Assembly: GCF_000238775.2 (NCBI RefSeq)
Contig: NZ_AFEJ02000001.1
Location: forward strand, 1,860,001-1,924,000
DNA from: Acaryochloris sp. CCMEE 5410
Lineage (GTDB): Bacteria > Cyanobacteriota > Cyanobacteriia > Thermosynechococcales > Thermosynechococcaceae
Length of the DNA: 64,000 nt
Direction of reading: 5' to 3'
Under the pieces are notes generated by a model that saw only the letters and a program-made list of their open reading frames with translations, was not told where the DNA came from and did no database searches. Shown in pieces: positions 46,121 to 53,933 of this stretch. Within the stretch, counting starts at the first letter, position 1, and each line of letters opens with the position of its first letter. A program made the position numbers and the translations under genes.

Positions 46121-47221
46121 ATGAAAGTCTTCTTTACTCAGAATCAAGCTGGTGAGTTACGCAAAGGTTGGATTTATATTCGCATAGAAACTGATGGACT
46201 GTGTGCTGCAATCCACACATCCACAGTATTTGACCCTTATCCAGAACTTTATGTGTGGTTAGGGAAAATTCGAGATTCTCATCTTCCTGCAAAAATGGTG
46301 ATCGATGAAGAGGGGAGTGGGGTTGAACTAATTGCTGAACGTACTGACACAGATCTTCTCAGTTTTAGGATTGAGCCATGGATGTCTCATGAAGATCAAC
46401 CGCGACTTAAAATTTTAATCACACCAAATAGCCTTGTTTCAGCTTTTGCTAATGGCATTATCGATTTTATTAATCAACACTATCAACCTTCTCTATGGTC
46501 AAGTCTAGATAATCTGAATAATATCAACTGGAAAAACTTACTTACCCCAGGTAACACTACTTATGAGCAATGGGAGCAAAGACTAGCAATGTATGGTGGG
46601 GGGCGCGCCAGAAATGCTCAGGAATCTCAGAAACACCGACAACAGTACCTGTCTGTAGAACAGCAAATCTTCAGTCAATTCAGATCTGATCTTTCCACAT
46701 CTATTCGGCTGACAGTGTATGAACGACCACTTGATGCTTATAAACTCTCAAGTTTCTAAGAGAATCTCCTCATTGATCTTGCAGTAAGCGAGATAGATTT
46801 ACATTGGTATCAAGAAAGGCAGTCTAAAATCCATCAAGAAATAGGCGAACTAGATTTTTCACGCCATCGCCATCCCGCACATACTCATCAAGAACGCCAA
46901 ACACGACTGGAAACCCTCAAAGTTGGACAGATCGTAGACGGTAGAGTTCGTAAACTTAAACCCTATGGTGTTTTTGTGGATATTGGAGGATATTTTGCCA
47001 TGTTGCATAATTCCACTATTTCTCAAAGTCCTATTTCAGATCCCAAACAAATTTTTCAACTGCATGATTGGGTCAGAGCTATCATCACTTGGATGGATAT
47101 AGACAAAGGAAGAGTGTTGTTGTCCACAGCTGATTTAGAACCTCAACCCGGTGACATGCTGACAGATCCCTTAACCGTCTATAAAAGCGCTGAAGAAACA
47201 GTAAGAAATCGGGTTGAGTAA
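46121..47221 (+). pseudogene. S1 RNA-binding domain protein with in-frame TAA
   Basis: A frame of 367 codons cut by one TAA at 46757-46759 with no frame change. Before it are 212 residues I do not recognise (MKVFFTQNQAGELRKGWIYIR, with a charged region near the end). After it the same frame continues ENLLIDLAVSEIDLHW, then KVGQIVDGRVRKLKPYGVFVDIGGYFAML, a clear S1 domain, to 47221. No good start is seen near the TAA; the first ATG after it (46999) is inside the S1 domain. Both parts look constrained, so the stop is a point mutation, an error or a readthrough site. Confidence 0.72.
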
Positions 47222-47237
47222 AATCCATTACTCAACC
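47212..47237. terminator. Hairpin between convergent genes
   Basis: A 9-base perfect stem GGTTGAGTA (47212-47220) and TACTCAACC (47229-47237) with an 8-base loop spans the ends of the S1-domain gene and glmS. No T-run follows on either strand, so it may be a bidirectional factor-assisted end or simply coincidence. Confidence 0.4.
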
Positions 47238-49114
47238 GTCACGGATTTAGCTAAATTACGCGGCTGATCCACATCCAGCCCACGAAGAGCTGCAATATGG
47301 TAGGACAGCAACTGCAACGGCACCACCGTTAGCAGGGGCGAAATCATCTCATCCACTGCCGGTACAGGCAGCAACGTGTCAAAGGTCTCTTTGGCTTCCT
47401 GCTCATTCATAGGAGTAACCCCAATCAAGCGAGCATCTCGGGCTCGGGCTTCTTGGGCGTTAGAGAGCACCTTTTCAAACACCGTACCCGGCATTGCGAT
47501 CGCAACCACGGGGACCTTGGCATCCAGCAATGCTATCGGACCATGCTTCATCTCGCCCGCTGGATATCCTTCGGCATGGATATAGCTAATCTCCTTCAGC
47601 TTCAGCGCACCTTCTAGGGCAATGGGGAAATTAATGCCTCGACCGATATAAATAAAGTCCTGGGTTTCGACAAAATCATGGGCCAGGGTTTCCACATACC
47701 GCTCCTGGCTCTCTAAAACCTGTTCTAGCTGAGCGGGAAGCTGTTGCAAGCCATCGATAATTTCCCCTAAGCGCTGAGGAGCAACGGTTTTACGCTGATA
47801 AGCCAACTCAATCGCCAAAAAGTAAAAGGCCATTAACTGGGCCATAAAAGTTTTGGTGGCAGCTACGCCAATCTCAATCCCGGCATGGGTATCAATAATG
47901 GCAGGAACTAAACGGGCCAAAGAGCTTTCGGGGCGATTGGTAATGCCCAACAGCCGGGCTTGCAAATGAGCAGGTTGCTGAGAACGACGTTGCTGTTCTG
48001 TCTCAAGGGCAGCAAGCGTATCAGCGGTTTCCCCCGATTGGGTGACGCCAATGGTGAGGGTATTGGCCGTCATCGGTGAAGGGGCGTACCGAAATTCAGA
48101 GGCGTACTGAACCACCGTGGGAATACCCGCTAGCTGCTCCAGTAAATGCTTGCCCACCAAACTGGCGTGCCAGCTCGTCCCGCAAGCCATAATTTGGATA
48201 TTTTCTAAGTTCGCAGTTAGTTCTGGGGCCAAATTGAGACGAATGGGACTGGTGGTTTGGCCCGGTTGCCAGGTGCTATCTACATACTGTTCCAGGCATG
48301 TTCGCACCACGCCAGGCTGCTCATAGATTTCCTTAAGCATAAAGTGCTTAAAACCCTGCTTCTCCACCATCACGGGGTTCCAGTTCAGGGTGCGGGGCGG
48401 ACGACGAACGCGGTTGCCTTCAAAGTGGTAAAGATCCACCCCTTGAGTGGTCAGGCGAGCCAGTTCTTGGTTCTCTAGGGTTAAAACCGTACGGGTGTGG
48501 TGAATTAAAGCGGGCGTATCGGAGGCACAGAAATATTCACCATCGCCGAATCCGACGACTAAGGGGGCTTGCTGACGAGCCACGATCAGTTCATCTGGGA
48601 AATCGGCAGACACCACTGCGATCGCAAAGGCTCCTTCCAAATGATTCACGGCCTGCCGCACTGCTTCTAATAGAGAGGGCTCTCCTTTGGCCTTTAGACC
48701 GTCCAGCTTTTCAGCGATCAGATGGGGAATAACTTCCGTATCGGTTTCGGAGCGAAACGTACAGCCCCGTTCTTTCAGTTCTTCTCGCAGTTCCCGATAA
48801 TTTTCGATAATGCCGTTTTGCACCACGGCCAATCGATCGCGGGCATCTCGGTGGGGATGGGCGTTATGTTCTTCCGGTTTGCCGTGCGTTGCCCAGCGCG
48901 TGTGGCCAATACCCAGAACTGCCGAATTTTCCCAGCTGGCTAACTTCTCTTCTAGATGATGCAGTTTGCCCTTGGCCCGAATACATTGGAGCTGGGCTTC
49001 GGATACTGTAGCAATCCCCGCTGAATCGTACCCCCGATATTCCAGTTTTTGTAGACCCGAAAGCAGAATTCCGCTGGCCGTTTGAGGGCCAATATAACCG
49101 ACAATACCGCACAT
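47228..49114 (-). CDS. glmS: Glutamine-fructose-6-phosphate aminotransferase
   Basis: A 628-residue enzyme of full length making glucosamine 6-phosphate from fructose 6-phosphate and glutamine, the first step of UDP-GlcNAc synthesis for peptidoglycan and lipid A. The Ntn glutaminase starts MCGIVGYIG (catalytic Cys2); GHTRWATHGKPEEHNAHPH and QNGIIENY follow. Two SIS isomerase domains begin near residues 300 and 475 (ACGTSWHASLVGKHLLEQ, TQSGETADTLAAL, GRGINFPIALEGALKLKEISYIHAEGYPAGEMKHGPIAL). The end, DQPRNLAKSVTVE, is typical. No glmS riboswitch-like element is apparent upstream. Confidence 0.97.
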   Translation of the reverse strand: MCGIVGYIGPQTASGILLSGLQKLEYRGYDSAGIATVSEAQLQCIRAKGKLHHLEEKLASWENSAVLGIGHTRWATHGKPEEHNAHPHRDARDRLAVVQNGIIENYRELREELKERGCTFRSETDTEVIPHLIAEKLDGLKAKGEPSLLEAVRQAVNHLEGAFAIAVVSADFPDELIVARQQAPLVVGFGDGEYFCASDTPALIHHTRTVLTLENQELARLTTQGVDLYHFEGNRVRRPPRTLNWNPVMVEKQGFKHFMLKEIYEQPGVVRTCLEQYVDSTWQPGQTTSPIRLNLAPELTANLENIQIMACGTSWHASLVGKHLLEQLAGIPTVVQYASEFRYAPSPMTANTLTIGVTQSGETADTLAALETEQQRRSQQPAHLQARLLGITNRPESSLARLVPAIIDTHAGIEIGVAATKTFMAQLMAFYFLAIELAYQRKTVAPQRLGEIIDGLQQLPAQLEQVLESQERYVETLAHDFVETQDFIYIGRGINFPIALEGALKLKEISYIHAEGYPAGEMKHGPIALLDAKVPVVAIAMPGTVFEKVLSNAQEARARDARLIGVTPMNEQEAKETFDTLLPVPAVDEMISPLLTVVPLQLLSYHIAALRGLDVDQPRNLAKSVTVE

Positions 49115-49265
49115 AATTCTGGAGAGACTCGCTATTGATCAACACAAAGGCAGTTTGACTCAACTCTGCTAGAAATGGCAATCCCTAACGGTATCTATCT
49201 TTGGAATCTGTTGGATTAAGAGGGACATCAAACCAGAATTCAAATCAAAGTGAAGGAGGTTATTC

Positions 49266-49721
49266 CTATCTTTCGCTCTCAGCCTCTCGTTCTAAGATTA
49301 ACGTCACAGGACCATCATTTTCGATATAAACGTTCATCATGGCACCAAACTGTCCAGTTTCCACCTGCAGGCCGCTGGCTCTGAGTTTTGCCACGAATTG
49401 CTTATAAATCTGTTCTGCCATAGAACCAGGTGCCGCTTTATCAAAGGAAGGTCGCCGCCCCTTTCGACAATCTCCATACAATGTAAATTGGCTAATCACT
49501 AATAATCCTCCCTCTATATCTTGGACGGACTGAGACAGCTTGCCAGTCTGATCAGGAAAGATTCGTAGCTCCAAACATTTTCGCGCCATCCAAGCCACTT
49601 CTTGTTCGGTATCAGAGGGGGTAATTCCTACTAATAAATTGAGACCTTTTTCGATTCTGCCAATAATTTGACCTGCAACTTCGACCCGTGATTCATTAAC
49701 TCTTTGCAAAATAATGCGCAT
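49266..49721 (-). CDS. dtd: D-aminoacyl-tRNA deacylase
   Basis: A 151-residue enzyme that hydrolyses D-amino acids from mischarged tRNA. Family motifs [15 protein letters not shown] at the start, [27 protein letters not shown] (catalytic SQFTL Thr) and the C-terminal [10 protein letters not shown] (Gly-cisPro) are all present. Cytoplasmic. It lies 150 bases upstream of glmS on the same strand with no evident terminator between. Confidence 0.95.
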   Translation of the reverse strand: MRIILQRVNESRVEVAGQIIGRIEKGLNLLVGITPSDTEQEVAWMARKCLELRIFPDQTGKLSQSVQDIEGGLLVISQFTLYGDCRKGRRPSFDKAAPGSMAEQIYKQFVAKLRASGLQVETGQFGAMMNVYIENDGPVTLILEREAESER

Positions 49722-49959
49722 CAGATTTGAGGAGATATATTGATTAATTGGCAGTAATTCAAGCAGGGGAGCTAGTTGAAGCTAGGTTGTGGAAGGCACA
49801 GCCCTCAGACCTTCCCGTGATACACTAATCTGAATTGCACTCCAACTCAAGGATGATTTAATAAACGCAAAATATTAACGAATATTAACGAATATTGCCT
49901 AATCAATCATATTGAATTATTAGCATTTTTATAACTTTGGAAAATCTGGAGAATAATCC

Positions 49960-50670
49960 TTGAAACAAACTTTTCAAAGCTCCCTCAGGCAAACCATTCA
50001 AAGCATGGGGACGTTTCAGAGCTGGCTGCTATTCGGCGCAGCGATGTTTTTGGTGTCCTTACCTGTGCTGATTCAGGCACCTTTGGTGAGGACTTGGCCA
50101 TGGCTAAGTCTGGTGGCCACAGGAGGGTGGCTTTTGGGAAGTTACGGGCTAATGCGCCAAGACAGAACGCATATCTGGGGTGATCTGCTGTTTGGCTTTG
50201 CTTTGGCCTGGTTCTCTGGCTCTATTTATTGGGGATGGTTTCGAGCAGAGCCGTTATGGCACGTTCCAATGGAAGCCATTGGCTTACCTGTCGCCATTTG
50301 GGCATTACTCAATTCCCGCTTTAAAGTTGGCTCTTTGTTCTTTCTTGGATCTTTGATTGGCTCCACCGTTACGGATGTGTATTTCTTCCTGGTGGATTTA
50401 ATGCCGACTTGGCGAGTCTTGATTCAAACGGATCAAACGGAAGCCATGGCATTATTGCCCCAAGCTTTAGAGCATACCCAAACCCCTTGGGGAAGATTTT
50501 GGGCGATGGTTTTGGTGGTTGGACTCTGTGTGATCAGTATTCGCCCCTTGCTGCCCCCAGATACCTGGGCAGGGCAAAAAGATCAGCTCTGTTGGTGGGC
50601 TTTTTCCGGATCTGTATTGGGTACGCTGTTAGTGGATAGCTTGTTCTTATTGGTGGCAACCCAGTTTTAG
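49960..50670 (+). CDS. DUF3120 membrane protein
   Basis: A 236-residue cyanobacterial membrane protein with about seven spans. Typical DUF3120 stretches are FLVSLPVLIQAPLVRTWPWLSL, WGDLLFGFALAWFSGSIYWGWFRAEPLWHVPMEAIGLP and LGSLIGSTVTDVYFFLVDLMP. Starts at TTG 49960, with GGAG 9 bases before; an ATG at 50008 is an alternative. The stop overlaps the GTG start of the next gene by one base, so the two are coupled. Function unknown, possibly linked to photosynthetic membranes because the family is cyanobacterial. Confidence 0.82.
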   Translation: MKQTFQSSLRQTIQSMGTFQSWLLFGAAMFLVSLPVLIQAPLVRTWPWLSLVATGGWLLGSYGLMRQDRTHIWGDLLFGFALAWFSGSIYWGWFRAEPLWHVPMEAIGLPVAIWALLNSRFKVGSLFFLGSLIGSTVTDVYFFLVDLMPTWRVLIQTDQTEAMALLPQALEHTQTPWGRFWAMVLVVGLCVISIRPLLPPDTWAGQKDQLCWWAFSGSVLGTLLVDSLFLLVATQF

Positions 50671-51260
50671 TGCAGTCTTCTGGCTCTAATCCACAACTCG
50701 ATAAAAATACTTTGAGACGTCAATTGCTGACGCAGCGTCAATCGATGCCTGTGGAGCAATGGCGTCTTTTTAGTCAGACTCTCTGCCAGCAGCTGCTTGA
50801 TTCGTCCCTCTGGCAACAGGCACAGACGGTTTTAGCGTATATGACGTTTCGACAAGAACCGGATTTGAGCTGGTTGTTTTTACAAGGACAAGATCGCGGC
50901 TGGGGGCTCTCTCGCTGTGTGGGGCAACATTTGATGTGGCATCGCTGCAACCCCCTAGACTCCCAAATGCTGAAAAAGGGTAAGTATGGGATTTTGGAGC
51001 CTTACCCAGATTGTCCTGAGTTATCGGCGGATGAGGTGGATTTGATTCTGGTTCCGGCAGTGGCGTGCGATCTCAAAGGGTATCGCCTCGGTTATGGAGG
51101 AGGATATTATGATCGCTTACTCTCTTCTCCCGGCTGGGCCAGTATCCCAACAGTTGGTATTGTCTTCGAACGAGATCTTTTAGATCAGCTGCCAACAGAG
51201 TCTTGGGACCAACCGTTGAAAGCGATTTGTACAGAGAAAGGGATAGCTAGTCGTTCCTAA
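50670..51260 (+). CDS. 5-formyltetrahydrofolate cyclo-ligase
   Basis: A 196-residue enzyme converting 5-formyl-THF to 5,10-methenyl-THF with ATP, in one-carbon metabolism. The fold is confirmed by LDKNTLRRQLLTQRQSM near the start, LVPAVACDLKGYRLGYGGGYYDRLL (substrate and ATP loop) and the family length. Starts at GTG overlapping the DUF3120 stop. Cytoplasmic. The gene is often called ygfA or folE-like in other species, so I give no symbol. Confidence 0.93.
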   Translation: MQSSGSNPQLDKNTLRRQLLTQRQSMPVEQWRLFSQTLCQQLLDSSLWQQAQTVLAYMTFRQEPDLSWLFLQGQDRGWGLSRCVGQHLMWHRCNPLDSQMLKKGKYGILEPYPDCPELSADEVDLILVPAVACDLKGYRLGYGGGYYDRLLSSPGWASIPTVGIVFERDLLDQLPTESWDQPLKAICTEKGIASRS

Positions 51261-51574
51261 AAAACCTCACCAGAGCATATAGCGCAAGGCTTTCAGGCGC
51301 TAGAATACGGCTTCAAATTGCAAGTATATTCGCTGCCCCTTGCAAAAACTGGCGAAATAGTGCTTTTTTAGATTTCTTGAATCTTCCACCCCTTGTACAT
51401 GATCCAATCTAGATGTTCCTAATTTGACCTCTAGAAGCTTTGATATGCAAAGGCTCTAGCAAAGCACTTCTAAAATTGAAAGGGATTTTCAAAGATGAAT
51501 AATGAGTATGATGTGGGTGTGTTTTACCCCCACATCATATCGATGATAGATAGACTTTGTATTGTTGGTTTTGC
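51261..51574. other. Intergenic region with a strong hairpin
   Basis: About 310 bases between two convergent genes. At 51508-51541 an 11-base stem (ATGATGTGGG on the left, CCCACATCAT on the right) with a 9-12-base loop may terminate one or both transcripts, though no T-run follows. Otherwise I see nothing. Confidence 0.5.
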
Positions 51575-52552
51575 TTAAACTACAACAATTGGATCACTAC
51601 TGCTAAGAGCACTAAAGCTTGGTCTATTCTGTAAATTAACTAAAAGCTGTGATCCAGCAAAGCCTCCCCCATTGCTGTCGAAATATAAATTGCCTGATCC
51701 AGCAAAATATCTGAAACCTGCGTTAAATCCAAGACTGCTCACTCCACTAACCAGACGATTATCAGGAAGAGTGCCAAGAGGGAGTTGTCTAGCTAGCCCA
51801 GTTGCACGGAAGCCAGATCTGCGAACTTCTATCTCATCATCCAAACCAATAACATCAAAGTCAGTAATTCTTTCTCCTCGCCCTCCTTCACGGATGCTGT
51901 TATAAACAAAGCGATCTGAATCTAACGTACTACCACTACTCAGAACATCAAGTCCGAAACCTCCGGCAATTCGATCGCTGCCCGTTCCACCATTTAGATT
52001 GTCATTACCAGAACCACCGAAGAGCCTATCAATTCCAGAACCACCAACGAGCCTATCGTTCCCCGAGCTACCGGAGAGGAAATCATTGCCCGAACTACCG
52101 GAGAGGAAATCATTACCAGAGCCACCAAACAGGTTATCGTTCCCCGAACCACCGGAGAGGAAATCATTACCAGAGCCACCAAACAGGTTATCGTTCCCCG
52201 AACCACCGGAGAGGAAATCATTACCAGAGCCACCTATGAGCCTATCATTTCCAGAATTGCCAAAGATGGAGTCATTGCCAGCATCACCATATAACCAATC
52301 ATTTCCAAAGCCGCCAATAATTCTATCGGCTCCATTACCGCCTCTTATGTAGTCATCCCCATTGCCGCCAAGTAATGAGTCATTTCCATTGCCACCTAAA
52401 ATAAGATCATCACCATTTAGGCCACTGATAGTATCGTTACCTAGATCTCCCTGAATGAGATCATTCAAACTAGTTCCATTGGTTCTGTTGTTGTCAAAGG
52501 AATTTCCATCATTAAAATCTGAAAAGAAAAATGTGGGTCTTGGAATAACCAT
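51575..52552 (-). CDS. RTX calcium-binding repeat protein
   Basis: A 325-residue protein almost wholly of RTX nonapeptides (GGSGNDFLSGGSGND type) at residues 30-205, followed by a 120-residue C-terminal part (RFVYNSIREGGRGERITDFDVIGLDDEIEVR) that resembles the secretion and capping module of such proteins. No signal peptide, consistent with type I secretion. DNA inside the repeats has two identical 54-base units (52116-52169 and 52170-52223) plus a partial third, encoding 18 residues each, so copy number can change by slippage. Likely a secreted calcium-binding surface protein. Confidence 0.88.
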   Translation of the reverse strand: MVIPRPTFFFSDFNDGNSFDNNRTNGTSLNDLIQGDLGNDTISGLNGDDLILGGNGNDSLLGGNGDDYIRGGNGADRIIGGFGNDWLYGDAGNDSIFGNSGNDRLIGGSGNDFLSGGSGNDNLFGGSGNDFLSGGSGNDNLFGGSGNDFLSGSSGNDFLSGSSGNDRLVGGSGIDRLFGGSGNDNLNGGTGSDRIAGGFGLDVLSSGSTLDSDRFVYNSIREGGRGERITDFDVIGLDDEIEVRRSGFRATGLARQLPLGTLPDNRLVSGVSSLGFNAGFRYFAGSGNLYFDSNGGGFAGSQLLVNLQNRPSFSALSSSDPIVVV

Positions 52553-53235
52553 TAGTAATTTTCTCCAATCTGAATTTTCCCAAATAAATCACTTTTTTGG
52601 GTTGACAAGAATCCTCTATAATGCTGAAAGAAAATAATTAAAGCCCTAGACTTTGAGGGCTAAAATACCTATCTTTTTTTAAGATTCAGGTAACATTTTC
52701 TTCCTTTGACCTGCATAATAGTAGCCAACATGTATAAAGGTACAGCGTGCCTTAGATCGTTTTTTTCTATTAAAAATATGGAAAGGCTGTCCTGTTGAGG
52801 GCTTGTCAGTATACTAAAAGGAATTCGAGAAAAACTCTATCTATCAAAAGTACTGAATCTTATATCAACGAAAGTAATACTCTCTACTAATCGTAAAATA
52901 CTATTTTTTATTCTTGAGCAAATTTTTGAATAAATATTCACTGCAAACTAATATGTATTGTAGTTTCAAAAATAATAATTTTTGAAACTCAAAATTAAAT
53001 ACCCTAAAAATAGTCGAATGCTTATGTTAGCCAGTAAATACTTTTTTCGCAGAGTAAAATTTTTGCCATTTATGATAGTTAAGAAGCAATTAGCATGCAT
53101 AAAAACAGAGAAAATATAGATAAATGATTAGACGTCAATAAATAATCTCTTTTCTTTTCAGGAGGATATTATGCCATGTTTTTTACTTAAGTAAAAAACT
53201 TTTGAAATCCCAATATTAAATGGAGGAATGAATTT
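52553..53235. other. AT-rich intergenic region between divergent genes
   Basis: About 680 very AT-rich bases between the RTX gene and the LuxR-type regulator gene. A small hairpin (AGCCCT 52642-52647, AGGGCT 52656-52661) lies about 90 bases before the RTX start. An AGGAGG-like site near 53161 (CAGGAGGATATTATG) precedes a short frame that stops after a few codons. The true regulator start at 53236 has GGAGG about 10 bases before it. No other gene seen. Confidence 0.5.
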
Positions 53236-53886
53236 ATGATTCACCTCATACTTGTTGATGAATATAGTATTGTCTGCCAAGGCCTTCAATCTATTCTCAA
53301 TCTAGAAAAAGATATCCAAGTTTTAGGTGTTGCCACAACTGGAGAACAAGCTATAGAGCTTGTGATTGACTTAGAGCCTAATTTAGTCCTAATTGACATT
53401 CAAATGTTCTTATTAAATGGTGAAAATGCTACGCAAGCTATTTGCAGACAGTTCCCTGAACTTCCGGTTCTTGTCCTCAGTACTTCAGATGAAGAACATT
53501 GCATCAATAAAGCTATCCGAGCAGGTGCCAAAGGGTATTTACTGAAAGATATTCCTGTCGAAGAACTTGTACAGGCTATTCGGCAAGTGCATCTTGGTTA
53601 TACTCAACTAGCTCCAGGTTTATTGGAAAAGCTAATGGCTGCAACTAATGATGTCTCTGATCAAGGCTCCTTGTCAGACCTAAGCCAGCTGACCCCTCGT
53701 GAGACCGAAGTGCTTAATCTAGTCGCTTTAGGACATACCAATCGTGAAATTGGTGAGCAATTGTATATCTCTGAAGGGACCGTTAAAACACATGTCACCC
53801 ATATTCTTAACCGACTTGACCTTCGCAACCGTGCCCAATTAGCAATCTTTGCCTATAACTCCTTGCAGCTGCAAACTAGCTTGTGA
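53236..53886 (+). CDS. NarL/LuxR-family response regulator
   Basis: A 216-residue two-domain regulator. The receiver (1-120) has ILVDEYSIVCQGLQ (acidic pair), VLIDIQM (phospho-acceptor Asp near residue 55), VLSTSDE and GAKGYLLKD (conserved Lys). The C-terminal HTH (about 150-210) reads LTPRETEVLNLVALGHTNREIGEQLYISEGTVKTHVTHILNRL. The partner histidine kinase is not in the window. ATG at 53236 with GGAGG upstream. It is the only gene between the RTX and caspase-like genes. Confidence 0.9.
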   Translation: MIHLILVDEYSIVCQGLQSILNLEKDIQVLGVATTGEQAIELVIDLEPNLVLIDIQMFLLNGENATQAICRQFPELPVLVLSTSDEEHCINKAIRAGAKGYLLKDIPVEELVQAIRQVHLGYTQLAPGLLEKLMAATNDVSDQGSLSDLSQLTPRETEVLNLVALGHTNREIGEQLYISEGTVKTHVTHILNRLDLRNRAQLAIFAYNSLQLQTSL

Positions 53887-53933
53887 GTGGATTACAGGAC
53901 GTATCCTGGGTGGTTGCAACAATTTCTGAGGAT

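Noticed and set aside
51994-52352. Repetitive frames opposite or out of phase with the RTX gene
   Set aside because: Their regular pattern is a shadow of the RTX repeats read in other frames.
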